Positions 55,042-63,465 of a stretch of DNA of 64,000 nucleotides are shown piece after piece (within the stretch, counting starts at the first letter, position 1; each line of letters opens with the position of its first letter). The notes under the pieces are model-generated. The model had not been told where the DNA came from, did no database searches, and saw only the letters and a program-made list of their open reading frames with translations. The position numbers and the translations under genes were made by a program. The stretch is from Arthrobacter alkaliphilus (GTDB taxonomy: Bacteria; Actinomycetota; Actinomycetes; Actinomycetales; Micrococcaceae): NCBI RefSeq assembly GCF_021483235.1, contig NZ_JAKEEC010000005.1:112994-176993 (forward strand), read 5' to 3'.

Positions 55042-55731
55042 TCATGGCCAGGGGATTGCGGTGGCCACGATGTTGTTGGCGAACTGGTCCTGTCCGGCGA
55101 CGGCGACGAAGGGGCTGGCAAGATCACACGTCACCACCCGAATTACGGGTGGGCCTTCTGTGGCAGTAGCATCTGCCGGCAGGGACGTTTTGGCCAAGGA
55201 TTCCAGGCCGATGATCTTGTACCTGCAGGTCACGCCGGAGTTGTCTGACACAAAGAGCGGCATGCCCTTGGTCGCCCGGACGAGGGAAGCCATCGGAGCG
55301 GGCGACCCGTCCGGGAAGTTGACGTGCCCGGCCAGGAGGGTCGATCCCGTCGCGGCGCAAACGGCCGCGGACCCTGTATAGCGGGCTGCTTTGGAGGCAT
55401 GCGGGACCACCAGGTAGCCGGAATCGTCATGGCCTTCGTCGACGAGCCCTACTGTGAGGCCTATTCCTGGGATGGCGAGCATATTGGGCCGAAGGCCGGG
55501 AGCCGCGGTTGGCCCGGTGTACGTGTCGGGTTCGGCGGAAGCAAACGGCGCTAGCGGAGGTGTTTGCTGAGCGGGCGGGGGAGCGGATGGTGCTGTAAAG
55601 GCCAAGACGCCTGCGATCCCACCGGCCAAGCCCAATAGGACAAGGGCAGTCGCTGCAGAGCGGTTCCGCAGGACGCGACGAATGCCGCAGGGTTCGATCA
55701 TTGGATGGTCCTCGGGTATGGGGCGGGACAC
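55042..55731 (-). CDS. Class F sortase, catalytic Arg replaced
   Basis: 229 residues from GTG 55731 (ATG 55701 is also possible). N-terminal membrane anchor (about 28-46), Pro-rich linker, then the sortase barrel. The catalytic His136 (LAGHVN) and Cys202 (VVTCDL) are present. The usual Arg after the Cys, expected just before an aromatic residue, is Gln216 in GQDQFANN. This may reduce or change activity. It lies 62 bp after a large surface protein on the same strand, its likely substrate. Confidence 0.85.
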   Translation of the reverse strand: MSRPIPEDHPMIEPCGIRRVLRNRSAATALVLLGLAGGIAGVLAFTAPSAPPPAQQTPPLAPFASAEPDTYTGPTAAPGLRPNMLAIPGIGLTVGLVDEGHDDSGYLVVPHASKAARYTGSAAVCAATGSTLLAGHVNFPDGSPAPMASLVRATKGMPLFVSDNSGVTCRYKIIGLESLAKTSLPADATATEGPPVIRVVTCDLASPFVAVAGQDQFANNIVATAIPWP

Positions 55732-55793
55732 CCGGTGATTAGCCGGGGTGGCTGGATCCGGGTGCCCCGCTCCAATCTGACAGCTGGGTGGTT

Positions 55794-58130
55794 CTAGTCA
55801 GTGTGTTCGTCCGCTGTGAGGCTGCCCGCTTCGCCTCGGCGCTTGTTGAAGTGTTTGCGGTACAAAAGCCCTGCTCCGCCAAGGGCCGCCAACGCGGTGG
55901 CAGTCCCGCCTGCGAGCAGGAGCGGCAGGTTCGGACCGGCTTCCTGTGCCGTGCCACTGCCGGGCGCAAATCCGGTGTTGACCATCAGTGCCGGCTTATT
56001 CGGGGCCGGCTCCTTTGGCGGCACGGTGGCTGCTTCCGGATAGGCGATTACGGTTTCGTTCTTTTCGCCGCAGTTGCCTTTGTGCAGCTGTGCGGTGAAT
56101 GGTGCCTTGCCCCGGCCCTTGTCGATGGTCAGGTTAAGTTCCTCGACGTATCCGTAGGTGCCCTTGTAGGCGATGGTATGGCTCGGGTAGGTGATTTCAC
56201 CTGGTGTGGTGACATCCTGATCCGTGGAGGTCCAGGATGGGTTGGCGCAGACGGCCTGGGCGGACCCGTCGGTCGAGTCGTCAAACTTGTACTGGCTCAC
56301 TTTGGTGGTGACTTTGATCCCGGCGCCGGAAGGGATGGTGCCCGAGACTATTCCGATGTCGTGGGCCACGAGCGGAACGGTGCCGCTTTCGGAGGCCTTC
56401 GTGACGATCGAAGGTTTCGCGACCGTGACGGTTTCGTTGGGCAGCAGTTCTTTGCCGTCCCAGGGCTTGGTTGACTCCGTAGCGTCGATCCTCTCGGAGA
56501 AGTACAGATATGCATTCAGGCCTTTGGCCCATTTCTCGGCGACGATTTTCTCCCACGGAACCTCGACGGCCGCAGTCTTGAATTCGCCGTTCCCGGTGAC
56601 CTTCGTGCTGATGGTAGCGACGACCTCGGCGTCGGCAGGGGCGGTGTCGGTGCCGCCGGCAATGGGGGAGGCAGAGGTCAGCACGAAGTCCGTTGAGATG
56701 GAGAGTTCCTTGTGAGGTTCGTTGCCGGTGACAGTGATGATGTCGTGGACCTTGCCGTTTTCAATGGCGGATGCCTTGGTCGCTACTTCGGGCTGGTACT
56801 TCTGGATCGTCTCCTCGTTCGGATCATTGAATCCAGCGGTCCAGTCGCCACGGAAGTACTGCTGCACCCCGGTGGGCTGCGCCGCCTTGGCGAAGCGGGC
56901 CACCGGGTAGTAGTAACCTGCTTTGTCCGCCTTCTTGTCCGCGGTCACCGTGACGTCGCCGGGTCCCGTCGCGGTGCCGGTTCCCGAAGCAAACTTCACC
57001 ACCCCAGCCGGGACCTGGGCGGCCGGGGCGAGTTTGACCGGGCTGTAGTACCAGTCGAGGTCGAATCGGCCAGGAATGTGGGCGCCGTCCACCAACACCC
57101 AGTCACTGGCATTTCCCGTGGACGTGTTCACGTGCAGTGCATCCAACAGTGGCTGGCCTGCTTCCACGTAACGGCTGGCCGTCGACGTCGCTACCGGCTG
57201 AAAATCGAAGATCACTCTGGCATCGGCTGACGTCCCCGCGACGGGTTGGGCCCCGCCTGCAACGAGAAGGTTCTGGTACCCCGGCACGGAATATGTCGTC
57301 GCTGACACGCCGGGCGCGTCGATTGTCAGCGTGACGGACACCGTTCCGTTTCCGGTGGCCGCGAAGCCGGGCTGATCTCCGCTACTTAGGTTGATTGACT
57401 GTGAGTTCGTTCCCGCCCATACGGCCGGCCCGTTCAGCACTGCGCGGGCCGGGAAGCCGCTCAATTTGTTCCCGGCTGCGGAAATCAGTTCCGTCGATGT
57501 GACTGTGCCGCTGCGACCGTTCGCGTCCATCGAAAGCTTCGGTTGGGTGGAGTAGGGGCCTGAATTGGCCTTGGCGTCGGCCAGCATTCCCGCCGCCTGG
57601 GCGCGGATTCCGGGCAATTGCGGATCGGATGAGTCCCGGAGGTTGGCATACGGAGCCCCCGTTCCGTTCCACGGAACGTTGAACCTCGGATCCGCGAGCT
57701 CGTGTGCCAGATACGCCAACGCGGCATGGTTGGAAGGATCACCCTGGTACTTCTGAATTACATAGTTGAGCTGCGGGTTTCCGAGGGAACCCACGGCCCC
57801 CGACCCGGCCGGACCGGCCGGGATCCCGACGTCGAAGCAGAATGCCGTTGGACCTCCGGCAGCGCCGTTCAGGTTCAGGGATCCCAGCCACATCGACCAG
57901 TCCCCAAACCCCCGGGGCGGCGGGGCCTGGACGGTGATGCCCGATTGGTGCATTCCGGGCAGGTCTGTTGCGGCGTGCGCCGCTGACGCGTCCATGACGC
58001 TGCCGGTTCCTATAGCGGAAAGGACCAGGGCACCGGCGGCTGCCAGAGCCCTTGTCCTGGCGAGCGCCAGCCAGCCCTTTACCTGTCCCGGCGCTCTGGC
58101 TGGGTCTCGTTCTAATCTTCTTTGACTCAC
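55794..58130 (-). CDS. Large sortase-anchored surface protein, thioester-domain-like
   Basis: 778 residues. Signal peptide (about 1-54, ending AHA), then a domain whose AFCFDVGIP and LNYVIQKYQ segments resemble thioester adhesion domains, then repeat-like beta domains (EVATKASAIENG and SIVTKASESGTV starts). Near the C-terminus come MVNTG, in place of LPxTG, a membrane helix, and a basic tail RKHFNKRRGE. It should be displayed at the cell wall and may bind host or matrix surfaces. GTG start after AAGGGAA. The downstream sortase is the obvious anchor enzyme. Confidence 0.82.
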   Translation of the reverse strand: MSQRRLERDPARAPGQVKGWLALARTRALAAAGALVLSAIGTGSVMDASAAHAATDLPGMHQSGITVQAPPPRGFGDWSMWLGSLNLNGAAGGPTAFCFDVGIPAGPAGSGAVGSLGNPQLNYVIQKYQGDPSNHAALAYLAHELADPRFNVPWNGTGAPYANLRDSSDPQLPGIRAQAAGMLADAKANSGPYSTQPKLSMDANGRSGTVTSTELISAAGNKLSGFPARAVLNGPAVWAGTNSQSINLSSGDQPGFAATGNGTVSVTLTIDAPGVSATTYSVPGYQNLLVAGGAQPVAGTSADARVIFDFQPVATSTASRYVEAGQPLLDALHVNTSTGNASDWVLVDGAHIPGRFDLDWYYSPVKLAPAAQVPAGVVKFASGTGTATGPGDVTVTADKKADKAGYYYPVARFAKAAQPTGVQQYFRGDWTAGFNDPNEETIQKYQPEVATKASAIENGKVHDIITVTGNEPHKELSISTDFVLTSASPIAGGTDTAPADAEVVATISTKVTGNGEFKTAAVEVPWEKIVAEKWAKGLNAYLYFSERIDATESTKPWDGKELLPNETVTVAKPSIVTKASESGTVPLVAHDIGIVSGTIPSGAGIKVTTKVSQYKFDDSTDGSAQAVCANPSWTSTDQDVTTPGEITYPSHTIAYKGTYGYVEELNLTIDKGRGKAPFTAQLHKGNCGEKNETVIAYPEAATVPPKEPAPNKPALMVNTGFAPGSGTAQEAGPNLPLLLAGGTATALAALGGAGLLYRKHFNKRRGEAGSLTADEHTD

Positions 58131-58272
58131 TTAGGTTCCCTTCTCTTCAAACGCGCCTGATACGCGATGACCACGCCTCGGTGGTCCCGTTTGTAGAGAG
58201 CCGGACAAATCGCAGTTCGTGAGAGAAGGGCTTCGGCCAAGCTTTCAGGGTTGCGCGAGACGTTTTCAGCGC

Positions 58273-58302
58273 CGTCAACTGTCAAGAATTTGACAGTTGA
58301 CG
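58273..58302. promoter_or_regulatory. 30-bp palindrome between surface-protein and bacteriocin genes
   Basis: Perfect 13-bp arms CGTCAACTGTCAA and TTGACAGTTGACG around GAAT. Each arm carries TTGACA on one strand. No U tract follows, so an operator is likelier than a terminator. The remainder of 58131-58330 shows no gene. Confidence 0.6.
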
Positions 58303-58330
58303 CGTCCAGGCGGAGTTGAAAAATTGCGCC

Positions 58331-58453
58331 GATTTCCTGCGCTTTTGTGCCATAAATCCAGGCGACGGGCCACTAGGTCTAGTAGCAGGCCATTCGACCG
58401 TTTCTCCGAGCGGCTGAAAGGCAAGCGGGGGTGGTGCTTTCTACTTTTGGGGG
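58331..58453 (+). repeat. 122-bp leader element, copy B
   Basis: Second copy of the element at 53292, same orientation, 72 bp before the bacteriocin start at 58526. It includes the conserved AGGCGACGGGCCACT and GGGGGTGGT blocks. Confidence 0.85.
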
Positions 58454-58525
58454 CCCATCCATCGGTAGAGGCGAATCGTCTCTCCGCAAGGGCCAACTCT
58501 GGCCGCTAGAAGAATGGGGATTGTC

Positions 58526-58834
58526 ATGAAAGTTAAGCGTGTGCTCGCCGGGGGAGTCCTGGTCGGTTTGTTGACGGTCGGGGCCGCGGCTCCTGCGTTG
58601 GCGGGAACGATCACCAACGTCGGTGGCGGCACCTGGAGTTATGGGACCGCGTTCCAAGCACCATGGTTCAAGAACGTCTGGTCTCACTACGTTCATCCGG
58701 CCGCATACCACTCAGCTACGGCTATCGGCGGCCCGAACACCATCAAGGTCTACGCAACCGCCAATAACTGGGCTAAAGCAAATACCCAGTGCGGCGCAGG
58801 CGAGAATGCCGCCCAATACTGGAATACCTACTGA
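58526..58834 (+). CDS. Lactococcin 972 family bacteriocin
   Basis: 102-residue precursor. Signal peptide about 1-26 (ending APALA), mature part of about 76 residues beginning GTITNVGGGTWSYG; SHYVHPAAYHSATAI and GGPNTIKVYA match the lactococcin 972 fold. The original member blocks septum formation by binding lipid II. ATG 58526 is chosen because GGGGA lies just upstream; ATG 58514 would add four residues. The membrane protein and ATPase genes that normally accompany this family follow. Confidence 0.92.
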   Translation: MKVKRVLAGGVLVGLLTVGAAAPALAGTITNVGGGTWSYGTAFQAPWFKNVWSHYVHPAAYHSATAIGGPNTIKVYATANNWAKANTQCGAGENAAQYWNTY

Positions 58835-58877
58835 GCAGCAAGCATCCCAATTTGCGCGTGCGGTCAGCGCGGTTGTC

Positions 58878-58908
58878 GGTCGGCGGGTCCCGTTTGGGGC
58901 CGCCGGCC
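58878..58908 (+). terminator. Hairpin after the bacteriocin gene (partial terminator)
   Basis: 13-bp stem with one bulge (58878-58891 with 58896-58908), GTTT loop, then GGCTTGTTTGTG. It could lower expression of the transporter genes relative to the bacteriocin. Confidence 0.55.
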
Positions 58909-58964
58909 GGCTTGTTTGTGCGCGGCAAGCGGAAACGTCGACAAGCTGAAGGGGTGGTAGGTCG

Positions 58965-61196
58965 ATGAAGCACGTCCTGCTGGGACTGGTGATCGCAGTC
59001 TGCGCTGCAACGTTTGGAGCAAGCTTCGTCAACGGAATCAACGGACAACGCACGGCTGCGGCGCGGGCGGCAGCCGATGCCGGGCAGGCGTTTTCAGTCC
59101 CGAGCGATGCAACGGATCCTGATGCAGTGCTGTCTGCGTTGAGAAGTGCAGCAGAAGCCACCCGCAGCAACGTCTTCAGGACGGTGGTCGGGGTGGATGA
59201 AAACGACCGTGCGTTCGTGACTCAGTACGTGCTCTTGACCCGGCCCGATACCCGCGTCTTTGGCGCTGCAAATCTCTCATCAGGGAGATTCCTTACAGTC
59301 CAAGAGTCGCAGGAAGGCGACGCTTCGGTCGCATCAACAGACACCAGCCCGAACACGGTGGGCGTTCTGCGTGTCCTGGGGGAGGGGGAGCGCTTCTCGT
59401 TCCGTCCGTTACGGACGGCGTTCGACACCCTGCCTGCGCCGGGAACCTACTATGCCGAGTGCGGACCGGCAGGGTGCGCAGCCTTTGTTGATGCAGCGGC
59501 TGCGTCACTCACAGCTCACGTTGCTGGGCGGACCTTCGTGGCGTCGGATTTGCGCGCACCGAATCAGCAGTTGGTTGTCCCCACAAATGTCCCGCCGATC
59601 TACTTGCAACTCGCGGTTGCCGCCGGCCTTCTCCTCACCGCTGTGCTTGCTGTCTATCTGCAGCTGTATGAGGCAAAGAGAGCCGGCGCGTTGCGCTTGT
59701 TCGGCTATGGTGCGACCAGGACATGGTGGACGATCACGGGCCGCCCCGTGATGATTGTCGGTGCTGCTTCCGGCGTCGCTTGTGTTTCCCTCGCGGCACT
59801 TCTTCCCGGAGCGGACGCAAGGTTCGTAGCTGTTGTGGTTCTCGACCAAGCAGCTGCCTTGGGCTTGATCGCCGCTGCCAGCCTGCTGACCATACCGTAC
59901 GTGGCAAGGATGCGAATTTCGGACGCGTTGAAGAACCGACGTGACACCGGAGCCTTGTTTGGCACAGGAATCGTTCTGTCCGTTGCAATTTCGGCTGCGC
60001 TCGTGGTGGTCGCTGCGGGCGCGTGGTCAAACGTGGATGTGATCAACCGGGAACGCGACAACCTGCGCCACTGGACCTCGACCAGCGGATACGGCGTTTT
60101 CGCTCCGATGAGCAATGGGAACGACGCAGTGGACCTGCAGACGGGCCAGCCCGGCTTTTCCGTCGTTCAAGCCACAGACCTCTATGACGCACTCAGTGCC
60201 CGCGGTGCCTTGTATGTCTACGCCGCGGCTTACTCAGAGTCAGTTGTCCAGGAAAGTCGACCGGCCGGCCAGTATCGATCAATGCAGGTCAACCCTGCCT
60301 ACCTCCGCGCATACCCGATCCGTGACACGGATGGCCGGCCGGTCACGGTCGACGAGAGTGAATCATCGTGGATCTTGCTCGTGCCGGAGCGGTTCCGTTC
60401 CCAGCAACAAGACATCGCTGCCTATTTCCAGGCCGAACGCGACAGGGCACCGTCCGCAGAGAAGGCGATCTTCCACCGGGACGTCAGCTCCACACGGCGG
60501 GATCTCCGCGTGCGGATCATCTGGACGGAGAACCGCCAGCAGATTTTCACCTTCAACCCCGACGTCGCCGCATCTTCGGGCGGCTTGGTGGAGGACCCCA
60601 TCGTTGAAGTCATGACCCGCGCCAACAGCCTTGGCGTGGACCGGCTCAACGCCGTCACAGGCGACGCCGGTGCCGGACTAAAGATCCCGCTCGAAGAAGG
60701 GAGCTCCCAGGCCACAATCACCGCCCTCCAGCCACTGCTCAAACGATTGAGCCTGGACGACAACCTTCGTCACTTGGTGACCATCAACGAATATCAGCTC
60801 ACCAGGATCGGCAACCTCCAGGAGAGCCTCCGCAACACCATGATTGTGCTCGCTGCGCTGGTGGTTCTGCTCGTGATCATCACCGCGCAGACACTGACGA
60901 TCGCGTTTGAGCGTTTCGCGCGCAAGATCATTGTCCGTGGCCTGTTCGGACTGTCGACGGTTCGGCGCTACCGCGAATTCATCAAGCTTGGAGCAATTGT
61001 GTGGGCTGTCCAGGGCGGGCTCGGTTGCGGGCTGGTATTGGCCGGTTTCCGGCCGTTCTCCTATGCCGATACGGGGCTGCTTTCCACGCTCACCGCGGCT
61101 TTGGCCATCAGCGCTGTCCAGGGCGTGGCCGCCGTCGTCGTCCTGTGGCTCACGGAACTGCGGCGTACTCCGAACATCCTGAAAGGGGAGCTCTAA
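58965..61196 (+). CDS. Bacteriocin-associated integral membrane protein (DUF1430 type)
   Basis: 743 residues. About eight membrane helices: one at the N-terminus, four between about 205 and 350, three at the C-terminus, with two large extracytoplasmic regions (about 25-200 and 370-620), like an FtsX/MacB permease. Proteins of this type always accompany lactococcin 972 genes and, with the ATPase, are thought to give immunity or export. AAGGGG before the ATG. Stop overlaps the ATPase start by one base. Confidence 0.85.
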   Translation: MKHVLLGLVIAVCAATFGASFVNGINGQRTAAARAAADAGQAFSVPSDATDPDAVLSALRSAAEATRSNVFRTVVGVDENDRAFVTQYVLLTRPDTRVFGAANLSSGRFLTVQESQEGDASVASTDTSPNTVGVLRVLGEGERFSFRPLRTAFDTLPAPGTYYAECGPAGCAAFVDAAAASLTAHVAGRTFVASDLRAPNQQLVVPTNVPPIYLQLAVAAGLLLTAVLAVYLQLYEAKRAGALRLFGYGATRTWWTITGRPVMIVGAASGVACVSLAALLPGADARFVAVVVLDQAAALGLIAAASLLTIPYVARMRISDALKNRRDTGALFGTGIVLSVAISAALVVVAAGAWSNVDVINRERDNLRHWTSTSGYGVFAPMSNGNDAVDLQTGQPGFSVVQATDLYDALSARGALYVYAAAYSESVVQESRPAGQYRSMQVNPAYLRAYPIRDTDGRPVTVDESESSWILLVPERFRSQQQDIAAYFQAERDRAPSAEKAIFHRDVSSTRRDLRVRIIWTENRQQIFTFNPDVAASSGGLVEDPIVEVMTRANSLGVDRLNAVTGDAGAGLKIPLEEGSSQATITALQPLLKRLSLDDNLRHLVTINEYQLTRIGNLQESLRNTMIVLAALVVLLVIITAQTLTIAFERFARKIIVRGLFGLSTVRRYREFIKLGAIVWAVQGGLGCGLVLAGFRPFSYADTGLLSTLTAALAISAVQGVAAVVVLWLTELRRTPNILKGEL

Positions 61197-61855
61197 TGTC
61201 CGATGTCGTTTGCGACCTAGTGAACGTGCACAAAGGCTTTCGCGGCCATGAAGTCATCTCGGACCTGAGTCTGAAGGTGTATGCGGGCGAAATTGTCGCC
61301 ATTACAGGTCCGAGCGGGAGCGGAAAAACAACCGTCCTTAACCTGCTTGGCCTGCTTGACCAACCTGACAAGGGCGAGATCAAGTTATTTGGCAGTCGGG
61401 CCCCGCGCCCAGGTAGCCGCAGTGCACGCATGCTTTTGAGGCTGCGCCTTGGATATCTCTTTCAGAACTATGCCCTCGTCGACAACGCGACCGTGACCGA
61501 AAACCTCAAGATCGCACAGACCTACACCCCGGGAACGGCCAAGGAAAAAGGCGAATCACGGGCGAGCGCGATGGAGCGGGTAGGCCTTGACCTTGACCCG
61601 AACCGCAAAGTCTACGAACTCTCGGGCGGAGAACAACAGCGTCTCGCCATTGCCAGACTCATCCTCAAACCCTGCCAGATGATTCTCGCTGACGAGCCGA
61701 CAGGATCCCTCGACGCCGTAAACCGGGATCATGTCCTTGGCCTCACCAGAACTTTGGCTGAGGCTGGCAAAGCGGTCATCATCGTGACACATGACAACTC
61801 TGTATCCGCACGAAGCGATCGAGAAATCACCCTCGGCGCCGCAAGCCCCGTGTGA
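61196..61855 (+). CDS. ABC transporter ATP-binding protein
   Basis: 219 residues. Walker A GPSGSGKTT (about 34-42), Q-loop LFQNYALVDN, signature LSGGEQQRLAI and Walker B MILADEPTGSLD are intact, so it should hydrolyse ATP. Of the LolD/MacB group, it pairs with the preceding permease in bacteriocin immunity or export. GGGGAG precedes ATG 61196. A copy of the 75-bp repeat follows it. Confidence 0.92.
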   Translation: MSDVVCDLVNVHKGFRGHEVISDLSLKVYAGEIVAITGPSGSGKTTVLNLLGLLDQPDKGEIKLFGSRAPRPGSRSARMLLRLRLGYLFQNYALVDNATVTENLKIAQTYTPGTAKEKGESRASAMERVGLDLDPNRKVYELSGGEQQRLAIARLILKPCQMILADEPTGSLDAVNRDHVLGLTRTLAEAGKAVIIVTHDNSVSARSDREITLGAASPV

Positions 61856-61878
61856 GTGTGCCGGATTCGTCACGGAAC

Positions 61879-61950
61879 CGGCGTTCCCAGAGCTGCTTCT
61901 TTCCCGCTCTCAACTTGCATTCACGGGTATTTGTATGGCGGGAGTAGCCT
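61879..61950 (+). repeat. 75-bp hairpin element, copy R1 (diverged)
   Basis: Matches R3 best in AGCTGCTTCT, CGGGTATTTGTA and GGCGGGAGTAGC. It begins 24 bp after the ABC ATPase stop. The rest of 61856-62170 shows no gene. Confidence 0.65.
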
Positions 61951-62170
61951 CCTCCGTCACATTCGTTGCCAGAAGCTCAGAATCTTCGAGACGGGGTGAC
62001 AACTTCAGCAATTGCGTGCAAGCTGGTCGGATGGGGGAGCGGGGACGCGTGAAGGACGCCGGGCAGTTGGGTCTGGTGCGGCGGCCGGGAGAAACCCATT
62101 CGTCCAACCGGAGGATCCACCTCAAGCGGCGCATCAGGCCGAATCCAATGTTCCCCACTAGGAGATCAGT

Positions 62171-62680
62171 GTGAGCACCGTCCCGCCATCGGACCCTGGC
62201 GCTGAGACAACGACGCAGCGCGCCAACCCGAGCACCACCAAGCCCAAGCAGCCGGGTGCATTCCGACGGCGGGCCGTCCGTGCCGCCCCCGCTGTCTTGA
62301 TTGCGGTCATTGCCTTATCCTTCCTCCTGACCCGCGGCGTATTCGAACCGCCCGAGAGCAAAGTCCAGACCGCTGTCGATCAAATCCGCAATCTTGAGCA
62401 CTTCCCAATGCAAGTGGATTCCGTGACCTCTTGGACGGGAGTCAATGCCGAAGGCGATGCGCTCCGTTTCGACTATCTCATCGCACCCAGCGTCGATTCG
62501 TCCACGGTCAAAGGAGACACCATACGCAATTCGGTCCTCGCCAAAGCCTGTTCAGGAGCGATGAAGGACGTGATGAACGACGGCATTAAGTTGAAGTACG
62601 CGTATGCATTCGAGGGAGCTTCCAAGAGTTTTGACTTCACGATCGCCAAGGCCGACTGCGCAACTTCCCGAGCAAAGTAA
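62171..62680 (+). CDS. Membrane-anchored hypothetical protein
   Basis: 169 residues. A Pro/Thr-rich cytoplasmic start, a single membrane helix (about 41-55: PAVLIAVIALSFLLT), then an extracytoplasmic domain with two Cys (SVLAKACSGAM and KADCATS) that could form a disulfide. No family recognised. In the bacteriocin cluster it may add to immunity, but this is unproven. GTG start, GGAG upstream. Confidence 0.7.
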   Translation: MSTVPPSDPGAETTTQRANPSTTKPKQPGAFRRRAVRAAPAVLIAVIALSFLLTRGVFEPPESKVQTAVDQIRNLEHFPMQVDSVTSWTGVNAEGDALRFDYLIAPSVDSSTVKGDTIRNSVLAKACSGAMKDVMNDGIKLKYAYAFEGASKSFDFTIAKADCATSRAK

Positions 62681-62692
62681 TCCACGGTGACG

Positions 62693-62770
62693 AACAGGAG
62701 TTCTCGCAGCTCCTTCCACTCCAGCGGTTCAACTGGCATGCGCGGTTGTTCATGAGCCGGGAGTTGCCGG
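62693..62770 (+). repeat. 75-bp hairpin element, copy R2
   Basis: Close match to R3, including GGAGTTCTCGCAGCT and CAACTGGCATG. It begins 12 bp after the preceding stop codon. Confidence 0.8.
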
Positions 62771-62838
62771 GACAAACAGGTTGCTTGCCCTATGCCGATA
62801 AGCGTGTCCTGAGCTCGTTATCGGGAGATACTCGATTC

Positions 62839-63126
62839 ATGATGCGTCTGGAGTTCTGGCCTGACTATGGCTCTGGTCCTTTGTGGAGCGATGAGGGCAA
62901 GGCTATTGATCTGGGGTCACTGGGTATCTCGCCGGTGCTTGCTGAACGGGTCCGGTTGTGGAACTCGCAGTATGAAGAAGGCAGGATCCCAATCGACGGT
63001 CCCGGCGATGTCGAATGGCTTGCCGAGGGTGTGGGCCTCCTACGCCAGTTGCGCTCGGACTTAGGTAATGGCGTCGAAGTTGTCGTGACGGAGCCCTGGT
63101 GGGGCGAAGCTCCGACCCTTCAATAG
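62839..63126 (+). CDS. Hypothetical protein
   Basis: 95 residues from ATG 62839 (ATG 62842 is equally possible; GGGAG is 11-14 nt upstream). Acidic, with WPDYGSGPLWSDEGKAIDL at the N-terminus and PWWGEAP at the end. Sequences like it occur as orphan or immunity-type genes in actinobacteria, but I cannot name a family. Confidence 0.6.
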   Translation: MMRLEFWPDYGSGPLWSDEGKAIDLGSLGISPVLAERVRLWNSQYEEGRIPIDGPGDVEWLAEGVGLLRQLRSDLGNGVEVVVTEPWWGEAPTLQ

Positions 63127-63153
63127 CCTCAATCTCAGACCTTGAAGCCGTGT

Positions 63154-63465
63154 TTAAAGGCCTTGACGGTTAGTTCTCGCTGCTGCGATGTATTGGGCGT
63201 AGGCGGCGGCGGAGTCTGTGGCGTGACGTTCGATGGTGGTGGGGGAGTAACCGAGCGTTTCGGCGATGATGGCCACGGGTGCGAGTTTGGTGAGTTCGTG
63301 GAGTGTTCCCAGGCGTGCGGCGCGGGTGCTGAAGATCTTGCTGAGGCGGGTTGTGAGGTGCCCGGGGTGGATGTGGCGTCCGGGTGATGCTCCGCGGAAT
63401 ACCCACTTGGTGTTGGGGTGCGCGGCGGTAAGGTCGTGGCCTGGGTTTGCGGCGAGTTCCCGCCA
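63154..63465 (-). pseudogene. C-terminal fragment of a tyrosine recombinase
   Basis: Minus-strand frame ending TAA at 63154 reads as the last 100 or so residues of a phage-type integrase: SPGRHIHPGHLTTRLSKI, then VAIIAETLGYSPTTIERHA and AAAYAQYIAAR. No start codon is available and the upstream domain is missing. It is a remnant. Confidence 0.75.

Noticed and set aside
53292..58453. Known riboswitch class for the 122-bp leader (c-di-GMP, cobalamin, ZTP, fluoride considered)
   Set aside because: None of the conserved core motifs I know for these classes is present; left as an unknown element.
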